Shown: in pieces, positions 1 through 6,658 of the stretch
Position numbering within the stretch: the stretch's first letter is position 1
Layout of the letters: each line of letters begins with the position of its first letter
Assembly: GCA_018818445.1 (NCBI GenBank)
Contig: JAHISC010000032.1
Coordinates: 1 to 8,734 of the forward strand
DNA from: Patescibacteria group bacterium
GTDB lineage: Bacteria; Patescibacteriota; Patescibacteriia; UBA9934
Direction: 5' to 3'
Length of the DNA stretch: 8,734 bases
The notes under the pieces: generated by a model
Database searches by the model: none
What the model was told of the DNA's origin: nothing
The model's input: only the letters and a program-made list of their open reading frames with translations
Program-made: the position numbers and the translations under genes

Positions 1-63
1 AAATTCATGCGCGATAACTAGAACTGATAACAAAATTAGGAAAATCAAAATTGTCAAAATCAT
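1..63 (-). CDS. rseP: Probable RseP-type site-2 protease (M50), 5' fragment
   Basis: Only the first 21 codons are inside the window; the gene continues past the left edge. Reading down from the ATG at 63-61 gives a hydrophobic stretch ending ...SVLVIAHEF. This matches the start of RseP/S2P intramembrane zinc proteases: a first transmembrane helix that carries HExxH, usually as HEFGH or HELGH. H19 and E20 would be the first zinc ligand and the catalytic glutamate, at the position expected for an RseP N-terminus. The family cleaves transmembrane anti-sigma factors or signal-peptide remnants inside the membrane. The start lies 12 nt after the murI stop on the same strand, which suggests the same transcript. 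The murI TAG is in the same frame, so no upstream start is possible. No Shine-Dalgarno is visible. The identification rests on a short match, and a different membrane protein with a chance HEF cannot be fully excluded. Confidence 0.7.
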   Translation of the reverse strand, partial: MILTILIFLILLSVLVIAHEF

Positions 64-75
64 ATTGTGTGTATT

Positions 76-891
76 CTAGCTGTTTTCTTTGGATAATTCA
101 ACCTGAATAAAATCTGGATTCAAACCAGCAATTTGTTGAGCGGCTCGTACTGCTTTTTCTGGGTCTCCAGTTGTAAAATATTTTCTCTCCCCTCCTTTTT
201 CTAGACACTCTTCAACCTCAGGATGGCGCCCAAGGTAGTCTGCTAAACTTGTAGCAACCAATGGCCCTTGCTCATATAAATCAATATGTTTTGGCAAAAT
301 ACTTCTAATGTAATCATAAAGTACGGGATAATGCGTGCAAGCCAGTAAAATTGCTTCAACATTTGGTTCATCCTGCAATAACACCTTTAAATCTTCGTCC
401 ACGATTTTATTAGTTGATTCAGTATGCGCTAATCCTTCCTCTACCAACGGCCCCCACTTAGGGCAAGCGTGTTGAGCCACCTTAATCTTTTGATTGACGT
501 TCTTAAACTCCCGCATATACGACTCGGAGCCAACTGTTGCCTGTGTCGCCAAAATTCCTACAATATTGTATAGCTTACCAAGTTCTTCGACAGTTGGACG
601 AATTACTCCCAAAACTCTATGTTTGGGATATTCTTGCATCTTTGTTTGTTGAATGGTGCGCAAGGCTTGAGCTGAAGCAGAGTTGCAAGCCACGATCACC
701 AAAGGACAACCGTGATCGAATAAATATTTTACTCCCTGCCAAGCAAACTCAGTTAGTTGATCGTGCGTTTTGTCGCCATAAGGTGCACGAGCTGAATCTC
801 CCAAATACATGGTTGAGTAGTCTGGCAATAATTTGTGGACATCCTTAAGAACTGTTAGTCCGCCAACGCCTGAATCAAAAAATCCAATCAT
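76..891 (-). CDS. murI: Glutamate racemase
   Basis: Cytosolic enzyme that interconverts L- and D-glutamate, supplying D-Glu for peptidoglycan stem peptides. The 271 residues match the usual family length. The two-domain Asp/Glu racemase layout is visible: N-terminal FDSGVGG (5-11), GDSARAPYG (31-39), first catalytic cysteine in ACNSAS (C69), GVIRPT (95-100), ATQATVGS (115-122), and second catalytic cysteine in ACTHYP (C185, followed by H187). Both cysteines of the two-base mechanism are present, so the enzyme should be active. The ATG is supported by AAGGAG 7 nt upstream, inside the end of the preceding gene, which makes it one of the few clear Shine-Dalgarno starts in this window. It begins 2 nt after the phosphohexomutase stop, so the two are almost surely co-transcribed. 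The gene ends with TAG 12 nt before the rseP-like start. Confidence 0.95.
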   Translation of the reverse strand: MIGFFDSGVGGLTVLKDVHKLLPDYSTMYLGDSARAPYGDKTHDQLTEFAWQGVKYLFDHGCPLVIVACNSASAQALRTIQQTKMQEYPKHRVLGVIRPTVEELGKLYNIVGILATQATVGSESYMREFKNVNQKIKVAQHACPKWGPLVEEGLAHTESTNKIVDEDLKVLLQDEPNVEAILLACTHYPVLYDYIRSILPKHIDLYEQGPLVATSLADYLGRHPEVEECLEKGGERKYFTTGDPEKAVRAAQQIAGLNPDFIQVELSKENS

Positions 892-893
892 AT

Positions 894-2261
894 TTATTCT
901 CCTTGGATCAACTGAGTAATCTCTGACCGTTTTTGTTCCATAGTATCTTCATCTACTGCTTCCAGTGCAAAACGTAAAATAGGCTCAGTATTTGACGGTC
1001 GAACATTAAACCAGAAATTAGGATAGGTAATAGAAATTCCGTCAAGTTCATTCAGCTCACCGTCTTGAAAATGATCCTTAATACGCTGCATAGCGGCAAC
1101 CTTATCATCGACTGTAAAATTTAATTCACCAGAATGCACATAAATCTTATAAGGCTCAACAAATTCGGCGCAACTTTTTCCCGAAGCATGAAGCGCGTGC
1201 AAAAAATGCAAAACTGCAACTATTGGACCTTCGTATGTCCCTCTTTCAAATTTGTAAAAGAAATGACCGCTCGACTCTCCACCATAAACAGCATTCATTT
1301 CTCGCATCTTTTCCTTAATCAAAGAATGACCTACGCGAGTTACAAAAGGCTTGCCGCCGGCAGCAAGAATTAAATCTTTAGTGATTCTACCTGGTCGTAT
1401 GTCATATCCAATCGCAGCGGCCGGAAACTTTTTTAAAATTTGCTCTGCCAATATGCCACGCACAATAGCCTGAGGTACGACTTGACCTAAATTATCGATA
1501 AAAAAGATTCTGTCACCATCACCATCTGTGGCAATTCCCAAGTCAGCTCCCTGCTCGACCACCTTGTATTTAATCACAACAACATTTTCCTCTTTTAACG
1601 GGTCGGCTTCATGATTTGGAAAACTGCCATCTAATTCCCAAAAGATCTTCTCGAAATCTAGTCCGAGTCTATTAAATAAAATATCCAAATATTGTGCACC
1701 CATGCCATTACCAGAGTCAGCCACAATTTTCAGCTGACCAATCGGCGCCTCGCCAGCAAAAGCCATTTCTGCCTCCACGGCTTTTTCTGGAATATTTTCG
1801 ATTACTTCAATCGTTCCTATAGTATCAGACGAAATATATGATTCTGTCTCGATGATATCCGCTAATTCTGTAATACCAGTCTCTCCAGAAATTGGAATTG
1901 CTTGCTCCCTAGTCATTTTAAAACCATTGTACGCAGCCGGATTATGCGAGGCAGAAACCATAATCCCACCATCTGCACTTGTTTCACCTACGCCAAAGTA
2001 AAAAGCCGGAGTTGAAACCAAGCCAATGTCAAAAACTTTAACTCCAGACTCAATCAATCCTTGCATAACTTGTGTTTGATAACCTAAGGAAGTTTGACGC
2101 ATATCACGACCAACCGCCACTTTCAATTCGCCGCTAGGCTTTTCTTTTCGAAGAAGTGCGGCAAAACCGCGACCAATCGCCAGAGCCAACTCAGGAGTAA
2201 TTTCTTCGCCAACAAGACCGCGAATATCGTACATTTTAAAAATCTGTCTTGGAATTTGCAT
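894..2261 (-). CDS. Phosphomannomutase/phosphoglucomutase (alpha-D-phosphohexomutase)
   Basis: Cytosolic enzyme that interconverts hexose 6- and 1-phosphates, feeding GDP-mannose or UDP-glucose type sugar nucleotides for envelope polysaccharides. From the ATG at 2261 it has 455 residues, the usual size for the ManB/AlgC group. Motifs in order: IFKMYDIRG near the N-terminus; the phosphoserine loop VSASHNP (catalytic S105); the Mg2+ loop DGDGDR (D246, D248, D250); the sugar-binding loop GGESSGH (327-333); and the C-terminal phosphate-binding RPSNTE (421-426). All four active-site loops are intact. GESSGH differs slightly from the common GEMSGH, so mannose versus glucose preference cannot be read from sequence. 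A TTG at 2273 in the same frame would add four residues (MSIF). I chose the ATG because neither start has a Shine-Dalgarno and ATG is the likelier codon. First gene of the minus-strand run, with murI following after 2 nt. Confidence 0.93.
   Translation of the reverse strand: MQIPRQIFKMYDIRGLVGEEITPELALAIGRGFAALLRKEKPSGELKVAVGRDMRQTSLGYQTQVMQGLIESGVKVFDIGLVSTPAFYFGVGETSADGGIMVSASHNPAAYNGFKMTREQAIPISGETGITELADIIETESYISSDTIGTIEVIENIPEKAVEAEMAFAGEAPIGQLKIVADSGNGMGAQYLDILFNRLGLDFEKIFWELDGSFPNHEADPLKEENVVVIKYKVVEQGADLGIATDGDGDRIFFIDNLGQVVPQAIVRGILAEQILKKFPAAAIGYDIRPGRITKDLILAAGGKPFVTRVGHSLIKEKMREMNAVYGGESSGHFFYKFERGTYEGPIVAVLHFLHALHASGKSCAEFVEPYKIYVHSGELNFTVDDKVAAMQRIKDHFQDGELNELDGISITYPNFWFNVRPSNTEPILRFALEAVDEDTMEQKRSEITQLIQGE
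899..904 (-). promoter_or_regulatory. Shine-Dalgarno of murI
   Basis: AAGGAG on the minus strand, 7 nt before the murI ATG. It lies within the last codons of the phosphohexomutase gene. It stands out because most other starts in the window have no recognisable Shine-Dalgarno, and it fixes the murI start. Confidence 0.8.
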
Positions 2262-2298
2262 AAAGATTGACAATAGAGAGTTTAATACCTAGAATTAC

Positions 2299-2327
2299 AG
2301 TGTATTTAAATTCTGCCCTTGAGGCAA
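2299..2327 (-). promoter_or_regulatory. Candidate promoter for the phosphohexomutase-murI-rseP run
   Basis: On the minus strand TTGCCT (2327-2322) and TACACT (2304-2299) are separated by 17 nt, each matching the sigma-70 consensus at 4 of 6 positions. This would put a start site about 30 nt before the ATG at 2261. It lies in the short divergent region between this gene and lemA, which must hold promoters for both directions. The match is weak and other AT-rich boxes in the region could serve instead. No convincing plus-strand promoter for lemA could be picked out. Confidence 0.25.
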
Positions 2328-2340
2328 ATAATTAAAAATT

Positions 2341-2904
2341 ATGGAAATTATTTCATTAGTTCTGATTGTCGTTATCGTGGCCGTGGTCTTAGTCGGTTTT
2401 TGGCTAATCATGGTCTTTAATGGCTTAATTAGATTGCGCAACCGAGTAGACGAGGCTTGGTCAGATATCGAAGTCCAGTTAAAGCGTCGCTATGACCTCA
2501 TACCAAATTTGGTTAACACTGTTAAAGGTTACGCCAAGCACGAGGAAGGAGTATTTACCAAAGTTACCGAAGCTCGCTCTAATGCTATGCAAGCCGGCAC
2601 ACCAGCCGAGCACGCTAAGGCTGAAAACATGTTAACCGGAGCATTGAAGAGTTTATTTGCTGTAGCTGAAAATTATCCTGATTTGAAAGCTTCAGAAAAT
2701 TTCTTGCACTTACAAAAAGAATTGGTTGATGCTGAAGATAAAATTCAAGCCGCTCGACGTTTCTACAATGGTAATGTCCGTGACTTCAACACTAAACTAC
2801 AAGTCTTCCCAACTAACACGGTTGGTGGCATGCTCGGTTTTAAGAAGTATGACTTCTTTGATGCACCGGATGCAGTTAACGAAGCACCTGAGGTTAAATT
2901 CTAA
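2341..2904 (+). CDS. lemA: LemA family membrane protein
   Basis: LemA family member, 187 residues, normal length. Residues about 4-26 form one transmembrane helix. It is followed by the family signature RLRNRVDEAWSDIEVQLKRR (31-50) leading into YDLIPNLVNTVKGYAKHE, and later by a helix region ENFLHLQKEL...ARRFYNGNVRDFNT ending in the typical VQVFP-like and VKF tail. The family forms a long helical bundle on one face of the cytoplasmic membrane. Its biochemical role is not settled, but it is often encoded beside HtpX-type proteases, as here, where htpX overlaps its stop by one base (TAATG). No clear Shine-Dalgarno precedes the ATG; GAGG lies 16 nt upstream, which is too far. The family call is secure; any molecular function is inference. 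Confidence 0.93.
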   Translation: MEIISLVLIVVIVAVVLVGFWLIMVFNGLIRLRNRVDEAWSDIEVQLKRRYDLIPNLVNTVKGYAKHEEGVFTKVTEARSNAMQAGTPAEHAKAENMLTGALKSLFAVAENYPDLKASENFLHLQKELVDAEDKIQAARRFYNGNVRDFNTKLQVFPTNTVGGMLGFKKYDFFDAPDAVNEAPEVKF

Positions 2905-3815
2905 TGTCCACCATTTACAACGCCATTGGAGCTAATAAAAGAAAAACATGGGTGCTCATGTTCTTCTTTTCTGTGCTAGCTGTATTGTTGGTGACTTTTT
3001 TGGGAATCTACTCTGGTCTTGAACCGATACCGGCCTTATTCTTCGGCTTAGTGATTTCCATTGTTTACGCTCTAATAAGCTTCTACCTATCAGATAAAGC
3101 TACCTTAACCGTGGCTGGAGCAAAAGAAATTGATAAAGAAAAAGCACCTGACGTTTACCGATTAGTAGAGAACCTGGCTATAAGTGCAGGTGTACCAACG
3201 CCGCGTGTTTATATTATCGACGACCCCAGTCCCAATGCTTTTGCTACCGGTCGTGATCCAGAGCATGCCTCAATTGCCATGACTACAGGACTACTCTCAA
3301 CGCTCAATAAACAAGAACTGGAAGGCGTCTTGGCTCACGAGCTATCACATGTCAAAAACTATGACATCCGACTCATGACAGTGATCGTAGTTTTGATCGG
3401 CCTTATTCTGTTAGTTTCTAATCTAATATTTCGAATTGGAGCTTTACGTGGCAACAATAGGGGCAAAGATGGCGGCGGAGCAACTATCATCATTCTTGTT
3501 GGAATTATTCTTGGTTTGCTTTCACCTTTGATTGCTCAACTAATTAAACTTTCAATTTCCCGCACACGAGAATATATGGCTGACCAGTCGGCCGTTATGT
3601 TGACTCGTTACCCTGAAGGTTTGGCTGGTGCATTGGAAAAAATTAGAGACAACGGCCAGCCTTTGCAACGTGCTAATCATGCAACAGCTCATCTCTACAT
3701 TGCTAATCCTTTTGGCAGTAAAAAATCTGGTGAGGTTAGTTTTTTTCAAAAAGTTTTTCTGACTCATCCGCCAATTAATGACAGAATCAAAAAACTTCGT
3801 GGGCTAGATGTTTAA
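2904..3815 (+). CDS. htpX: HtpX-like M48 membrane zinc metalloprotease
   Basis: Integral-membrane protease of family M48B that degrades damaged membrane proteins; 303 residues, typical for HtpX. Two N-terminal hydrophobic helices (about 14-36 and 42-62) precede the cytosolic catalytic part. The zinc motif HELSH is at 145-149 in EGVLAHELSHVKNYD, and the third ligand is probably E223 in SRTREYMADQSA. Two further helices (about 157-178 and 194-216) sit between them as in HtpX. The C-terminal FLTHPPINDRIKKL (285-298) is a family hallmark. All catalytic residues are present. Its ATG overlaps the lemA stop (TAATG), with GAGG 10 nt upstream as a modest ribosome site, so translation is probably coupled to lemA. 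The pair points to envelope quality control. Confidence 0.95.
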   Translation: MSTIYNAIGANKRKTWVLMFFFSVLAVLLVTFLGIYSGLEPIPALFFGLVISIVYALISFYLSDKATLTVAGAKEIDKEKAPDVYRLVENLAISAGVPTPRVYIIDDPSPNAFATGRDPEHASIAMTTGLLSTLNKQELEGVLAHELSHVKNYDIRLMTVIVVLIGLILLVSNLIFRIGALRGNNRGKDGGGATIIILVGIILGLLSPLIAQLIKLSISRTREYMADQSAVMLTRYPEGLAGALEKIRDNGQPLQRANHATAHLYIANPFGSKKSGEVSFFQKVFLTHPPINDRIKKLRGLDV

Positions 3816-3826
3816 AAAGGGATAAA

Positions 3827-3844
3827 TAAGCTGACGTCTGCTTA
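3827..3844. promoter_or_regulatory. Near-perfect 18-bp palindrome over the -35 box (operator candidate)
   Basis: TAAGCTGACGTCTGCTTA reads the same on both strands except for one mismatched symmetric pair (T/T at 3832 and 3839), so 16 of 18 bases are symmetric around the core GACGTC. It is centred within the CTGACG -35 hexamer of the downstream promoter, the classic place for a repressor or activator dimer. A third TGACGT occurs at 3849-3854, just before the -10. No known regulator motif is recognised. Confidence 0.5.
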
Positions 3845-3859
3845 GAAATGACGTATAAT
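3831..3859 (+). promoter_or_regulatory. Sigma-70-type promoter of the five-gene operon
   Basis: CTGACG (3831-3836) and a perfect TATAAT (3854-3859) are separated by the optimal 17 nt. Transcription would start near 3866, giving a leader of about 35 nt before the ATG at 3901. This is the best promoter in the window. It lies in the 85-bp gap after htpX, where no intrinsic terminator is visible, so some read-through from lemA-htpX is likely as well. Confidence 0.7.
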
Positions 3860-3891
3860 AATCGTATCGAGATTTATATTTCGATGCGATT
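3860..3891. repeat. Inverted repeat with 11-bp arms across the start-site/leader region
   Basis: The left arm AATCGTATCGA (3860-3870) and right arm TCGATGCGATT (3881-3891) pair over 11 positions with one T/G pair, around a 10-base AT-rich spacer. Each arm holds two ATCG/CGAT units. It covers the predicted transcription start and ends 9 nt before the ATG, where a Shine-Dalgarno would normally be. As DNA it could be an operator with half-sites two helical turns apart. As RNA only about five base pairs would remain if transcription starts at 3866. It is followed by TTGATTTT but is too AT-rich and lacks a clean U-run, so I do not call it a terminator. Confidence 0.5.
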
Positions 3892-3900
3892 TGATTTTGT

Positions 3901-4794
3901 ATGGCAGAAGCCCAGCCGATTCAAGCGACAGCGAATCAGCTCCCGCAAAAATTAGCCGAAGCGATTGGACAACGCTTGCAAGAAGCAGCAAATACACGTG
4001 CTGCTAATTCGGAGTCTGCGAGAAAAGATCGTCTGGTACAGAGTCAAAGAACTAAACGTATCGATCAACGTTTCTCACCTCATTCCCCTTCCTCAGTTCG
4101 ACCGTTAGATTCAGCGCAAATTTCAGAGACGGAAATGAATCCACAGACAAGACCAATAAAAGAACGCCGTCAGGAAGAACAACGCAGATTAGAACAGCAA
4201 GTTCTAAACCGACAAAACACAAGGCAACAAATGAAGCAATATCATGAAAACCCGCTTATTGTTGCTCCTCTGATTGATCAGCCTCGAAAAACAGAACATG
4301 ACGTTCGTGAAATCATGAAATCGTATGCGTCTCAATATGAAGCAGCTCCGGAAAATAGCCGTATTAGAGCCAAAATTAGAGAAGAGGTTGGAAAAAAAGT
4401 ACAAAAATTAGTAGCTAAAGATCTTGAAGGCTATCTAGGTAAAAAAGCTGGTAAATGGTTAACAAAATGGATTTGGCGCAGCGGTTCTACGGGCACGGTT
4501 ATTGAATGGGAAGGCATCACAGCCTGGGTAGTTTCTATAATCGGTTTTTGTGTCTGGGGCATTAGAGCCATGGTAACAATCTTCAACCCACAAAGTCCAC
4601 GCTGGCTTAAAATGGCTGCCTTTGACCTGAAAGATCCAGTAACTTGGGCAGTTGACCTGCCTTATGGAATTATCGCCATGCTCTTCCTGGTAGCGATGTT
4701 CGTATTGATTCATGCTATTCTTCTAATTATTGGAGCTTTTCTAGCTAGTTTAGGATTCCTAGCAGATTACTTTGGCTTTATCGACTTTTTCTAA
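3901..4794 (+). CDS. Unrecognised protein: Gln/Arg-rich N-terminus, hydrophobic C-terminus
   Basis: 297 residues, no family recognised. Residues 1-115 are polar and rich in Gln, Arg, Glu and Ala. They include a likely coiled coil at about 84-113 (KERRQEEQRRLEQQVLNRQN) and probably much disorder. Residues 130-190 look helical and basic (RIRAKIREEVGKKVQKLVAKDLEGYLGKKAGKWLTKW). Two hydrophobic stretches follow, about 207-227 and 255-287; the second is long enough for a helical hairpin. Without a signal peptide and with many positive charges before the first helix, the N-terminal domain is predicted cytosolic. First gene of the operon, 3 nt before the propeller gene. The ATG has no Shine-Dalgarno and follows the leader inverted repeat. 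Position beside pilin-like and thiol-oxidoreductase genes suggests a membrane component of the same apparatus, possibly a docking or scaffold protein, but this is guesswork. Confidence 0.85.
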   Translation: MAEAQPIQATANQLPQKLAEAIGQRLQEAANTRAANSESARKDRLVQSQRTKRIDQRFSPHSPSSVRPLDSAQISETEMNPQTRPIKERRQEEQRRLEQQVLNRQNTRQQMKQYHENPLIVAPLIDQPRKTEHDVREIMKSYASQYEAAPENSRIRAKIREEVGKKVQKLVAKDLEGYLGKKAGKWLTKWIWRSGSTGTVIEWEGITAWVVSIIGFCVWGIRAMVTIFNPQSPRWLKMAAFDLKDPVTWAVDLPYGIIAMLFLVAMFVLIHAILLIIGAFLASLGFLADYFGFIDFF

Positions 4795-4797
4795 TAT

Positions 4798-6018
4798 ATG
4801 CTTTCATTACGAACAAAAATTGTGCTCAGACTCAGCGGACTAGTTCTAATAGTCGGCTTAGTAGGCGTCATATTAATCTACGTGGCTTTTCAAGGCGCAC
4901 CAACTGTAACACCAGATGTCACAACACCGATTGTGGATACGACTACGCCTGAAACTCTTCCAGGTAGTGATGCGTCTGATTTAATCGATAGACCAATCTC
5001 TCCAGAAGAAGACACTGGCGGACTACCTGTATCAGATGTTGCCGAAGGTGGACCAGTACTTACTGTACAGCTAACCTCTTCTTCGATCGTATCACCTACT
5101 TTAGTGAATGGCGGTGAAATCTCTTATTACGACAATCGTGATGGCCGATTTTACACGATCAATAAATCAGGTGATGTAACTGCCCTCTCTGATAATAGTT
5201 TTCCAGCAGCAAGTTCGGTAGTTTTCTCTGAATCTGGGTCTCAGGCAATTATTGAGTTCCCTGACGGAAGCAATATTATCTACGATTTTGTAACTGAAAA
5301 ACAAACAACTCTACCTAGCCATTGGCAAGATTTTGCTTTCTCACAAAACGGTTCTGAAGTCGCCGGCAAAAGCATTGGCGTCGATCCAAACAACCGAGCC
5401 TTGGTCATTACCTCAGCCGACGGATCAAAAACGCAAGTAGTCGCGAGCCTGGGAACAAACGCTAATAATGTCTCTGTTCAATTTTCACCATCAGGTGAGA
5501 TTGTTGCCTTTTCTGAAACTGGTAGCGCACAATCAGCCTTTGGTCGGAATGAAGTTTACTTGATTGACCGCCAAGGCGAAGCAGCTGGTAGTTTAATTGT
5601 TGACGGAGCAAAATTTGCCGGATCATGGTCACCTGACGGCGTTCACCTTCTTTACTCAACAGCTGATTCTTATAACGAACGACCAACTCTTTGGTATACA
5701 GTTGGCTACGGTAATAACATTGGTGCCGAGCGAATAAAAATTCCACTAGAAACATGGGTTGAAAAATGTACTTTTAAAGATGCTGCAATTGCAATCTGTG
5801 CTGTACCGCGCACCATGGTTGATCACGGTGGTTTTGATCATCGCCTAGTCACTGCTTACGACGACGTATATCAACTAAACGTCACTACAGGTCGATCAAC
5901 TCTAGTTGGTTCACCGGTTTCCAATGTACAGATGTCGAACCTAAACATCTCGGATGATGGCTCTATTCTATACTTCACGGACAACTTTGGACGTCTAAAT
6001 TCAATGCGCCTCAAATAA
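4798..6018 (+). CDS. Membrane-anchored TolB/WD40-like beta-propeller protein
   Basis: 406 residues. A basic N-terminus and one hydrophobic helix (about 9-30) act as an uncleaved signal anchor. A Pro/Thr/Asp-rich flexible linker (about 31-85) leads to an all-beta domain that runs to the C-terminus. Repeated blade motifs of the TolB/PD40 type are visible: FSESGSQAI (143), FSQNGSEVA (181), FSPSGEIVAF (229), WSPDGVHLLYS (277) and ISDDGSILYFTD (384). This suggests a six- or seven-bladed propeller outside the membrane. Two cysteines (C324, C334) are close enough for a disulfide, which fits the thiol oxidoreductase encoded 1 nt downstream. Such propellers usually bind proteins or sugars; no catalytic residues are recognised. 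The start is ATG, 3 nt after the previous stop, without a Shine-Dalgarno, implying coupled translation. Confidence 0.85.
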   Translation: MLSLRTKIVLRLSGLVLIVGLVGVILIYVAFQGAPTVTPDVTTPIVDTTTPETLPGSDASDLIDRPISPEEDTGGLPVSDVAEGGPVLTVQLTSSSIVSPTLVNGGEISYYDNRDGRFYTINKSGDVTALSDNSFPAASSVVFSESGSQAIIEFPDGSNIIYDFVTEKQTTLPSHWQDFAFSQNGSEVAGKSIGVDPNNRALVITSADGSKTQVVASLGTNANNVSVQFSPSGEIVAFSETGSAQSAFGRNEVYLIDRQGEAAGSLIVDGAKFAGSWSPDGVHLLYSTADSYNERPTLWYTVGYGNNIGAERIKIPLETWVEKCTFKDAAIAICAVPRTMVDHGGFDHRLVTAYDDVYQLNVTTGRSTLVGSPVSNVQMSNLNISDDGSILYFTDNFGRLNSMRLK

Positions 6019-6019
6019 T

Positions 6020-6658
6020 ATGAAAAACTTTTGGCCGATCTTTGCTCTACTGTGCATTATTACAGGCGTTGTATTTCTAATAATTATAACTCGCCTTTTT
6101 CAGGGTGATACAATAATTTATACTGATCCAGAAAATATTGAAAGCCCAATAATTTCAAAAAAAGATCCAGTTATCGGATCGGCACAACCGACAATTGTTA
6201 TTGTGGAGTATAGTGATTTTGCTTGTACTTCCTGCTCACAAACTTCGGAAGCACTCTCTGCTATGCTCGATCAATACCCCGAGGATATCGCGCTTGTCTG
6301 GAAAGATTTTCCAAATTCTTCTTTGCATAACGAAGCAATACCAGCTGCAATAGCTGCTCGTTGTGCTCAAAAACAAAATGCTTTTTGGCCATACCATGAC
6401 TTGCTAATGGCCAATCAACGTCAACTTGGTACAGATTTGTACAAAGAAATCGCTACAGAATTAGACCTCAGTATGTGGCGATTTAATAGCTGTCTCCGTC
6501 GCGAAAAAACAAATAGTCTGGTTAGCACGTCTTATCAGGAAGGATTAGCTTTGGAAGTAACAGCGTCTCCTACGCTTTACATAAACGGCGAAAGATTTGC
6601 CGGGCTGATGCGTGAATCAGATCTAAGAAGAATTCTTTCCAACTTAGAAATAAAATGA
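6020..6658 (+). CDS. DsbA-like membrane-anchored thiol:disulfide oxidoreductase
   Basis: 212 residues of the DsbA/Thioredoxin_4 type: an N-terminal anchor helix (about 6-26), a short linker, then a thioredoxin fold with the DsbA helical insertion. The redox motif is CTSC (C69-C72) in EYSDFACTSC. The cis-proline loop is TASPTLYING (P184). A second cysteine pair, C115 (AARCAQKQNAFWPYHDLL) and C158 (FNSCL), is typical of this subfamily. Expected role: forming or reshuffling disulfides in exported proteins on the outer face of the membrane. CTSC replaces the usual CPxC, so redox potential may differ from textbook DsbA. No DsbB/VKOR partner is in the window. It starts 1 nt after the propeller stop (TAATATG) and overlaps the next gene by ATGA. 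The next protein has six cysteines just after its signal peptide and is the obvious candidate substrate. Confidence 0.92.
   Translation: MKNFWPIFALLCIITGVVFLIIITRLFQGDTIIYTDPENIESPIISKKDPVIGSAQPTIVIVEYSDFACTSCSQTSEALSAMLDQYPEDIALVWKDFPNSSLHNEAIPAAIAARCAQKQNAFWPYHDLLMANQRQLGTDLYKEIATELDLSMWRFNSCLRREKTNSLVSTSYQEGLALEVTASPTLYINGERFAGLMRESDLRRILSNLEIK

Noticed and set aside
537..848. 103-codon plus-strand open frame opposite murI
   Set aside because: It is antisense to a fully conserved glutamate racemase and its translation shows no family features; a shadow frame.
1134..1373. 79-codon plus-strand open frame opposite the phosphohexomutase
   Set aside because: Antisense to conserved active-site regions, with no ribosome site and no recognisable protein.
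2314..2326. TGCC-CTTGA-GGCA hairpin before lemA as a terminator or riboregulator
   Set aside because: Only a 4-bp stem with no T-run after it; not distinguishable from chance.
2726..2935. 69-codon frame overlapping the lemA end and htpX start
   Set aside because: It lies in another frame across two well-conserved genes; no features of its own.
3827..3844. Intrinsic terminator after htpX
   Set aside because: The dyad has no usable loop except as a 5-bp stem, and it is followed by GAAATGACG, not a T-run. It fits an operator better.
5462..5755. 97-codon minus-strand open frame inside the propeller gene
   Set aside because: Opposite clear propeller blade motifs; composition looks like a reversed-frame shadow.
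6656..6658. UGA recoding (as in some CPR lineages)
   Set aside because: TGA ends the DsbA-like gene exactly in a typical ATGA overlap at normal protein length, and tryptophans are coded by TGG, so the standard code is sufficient.
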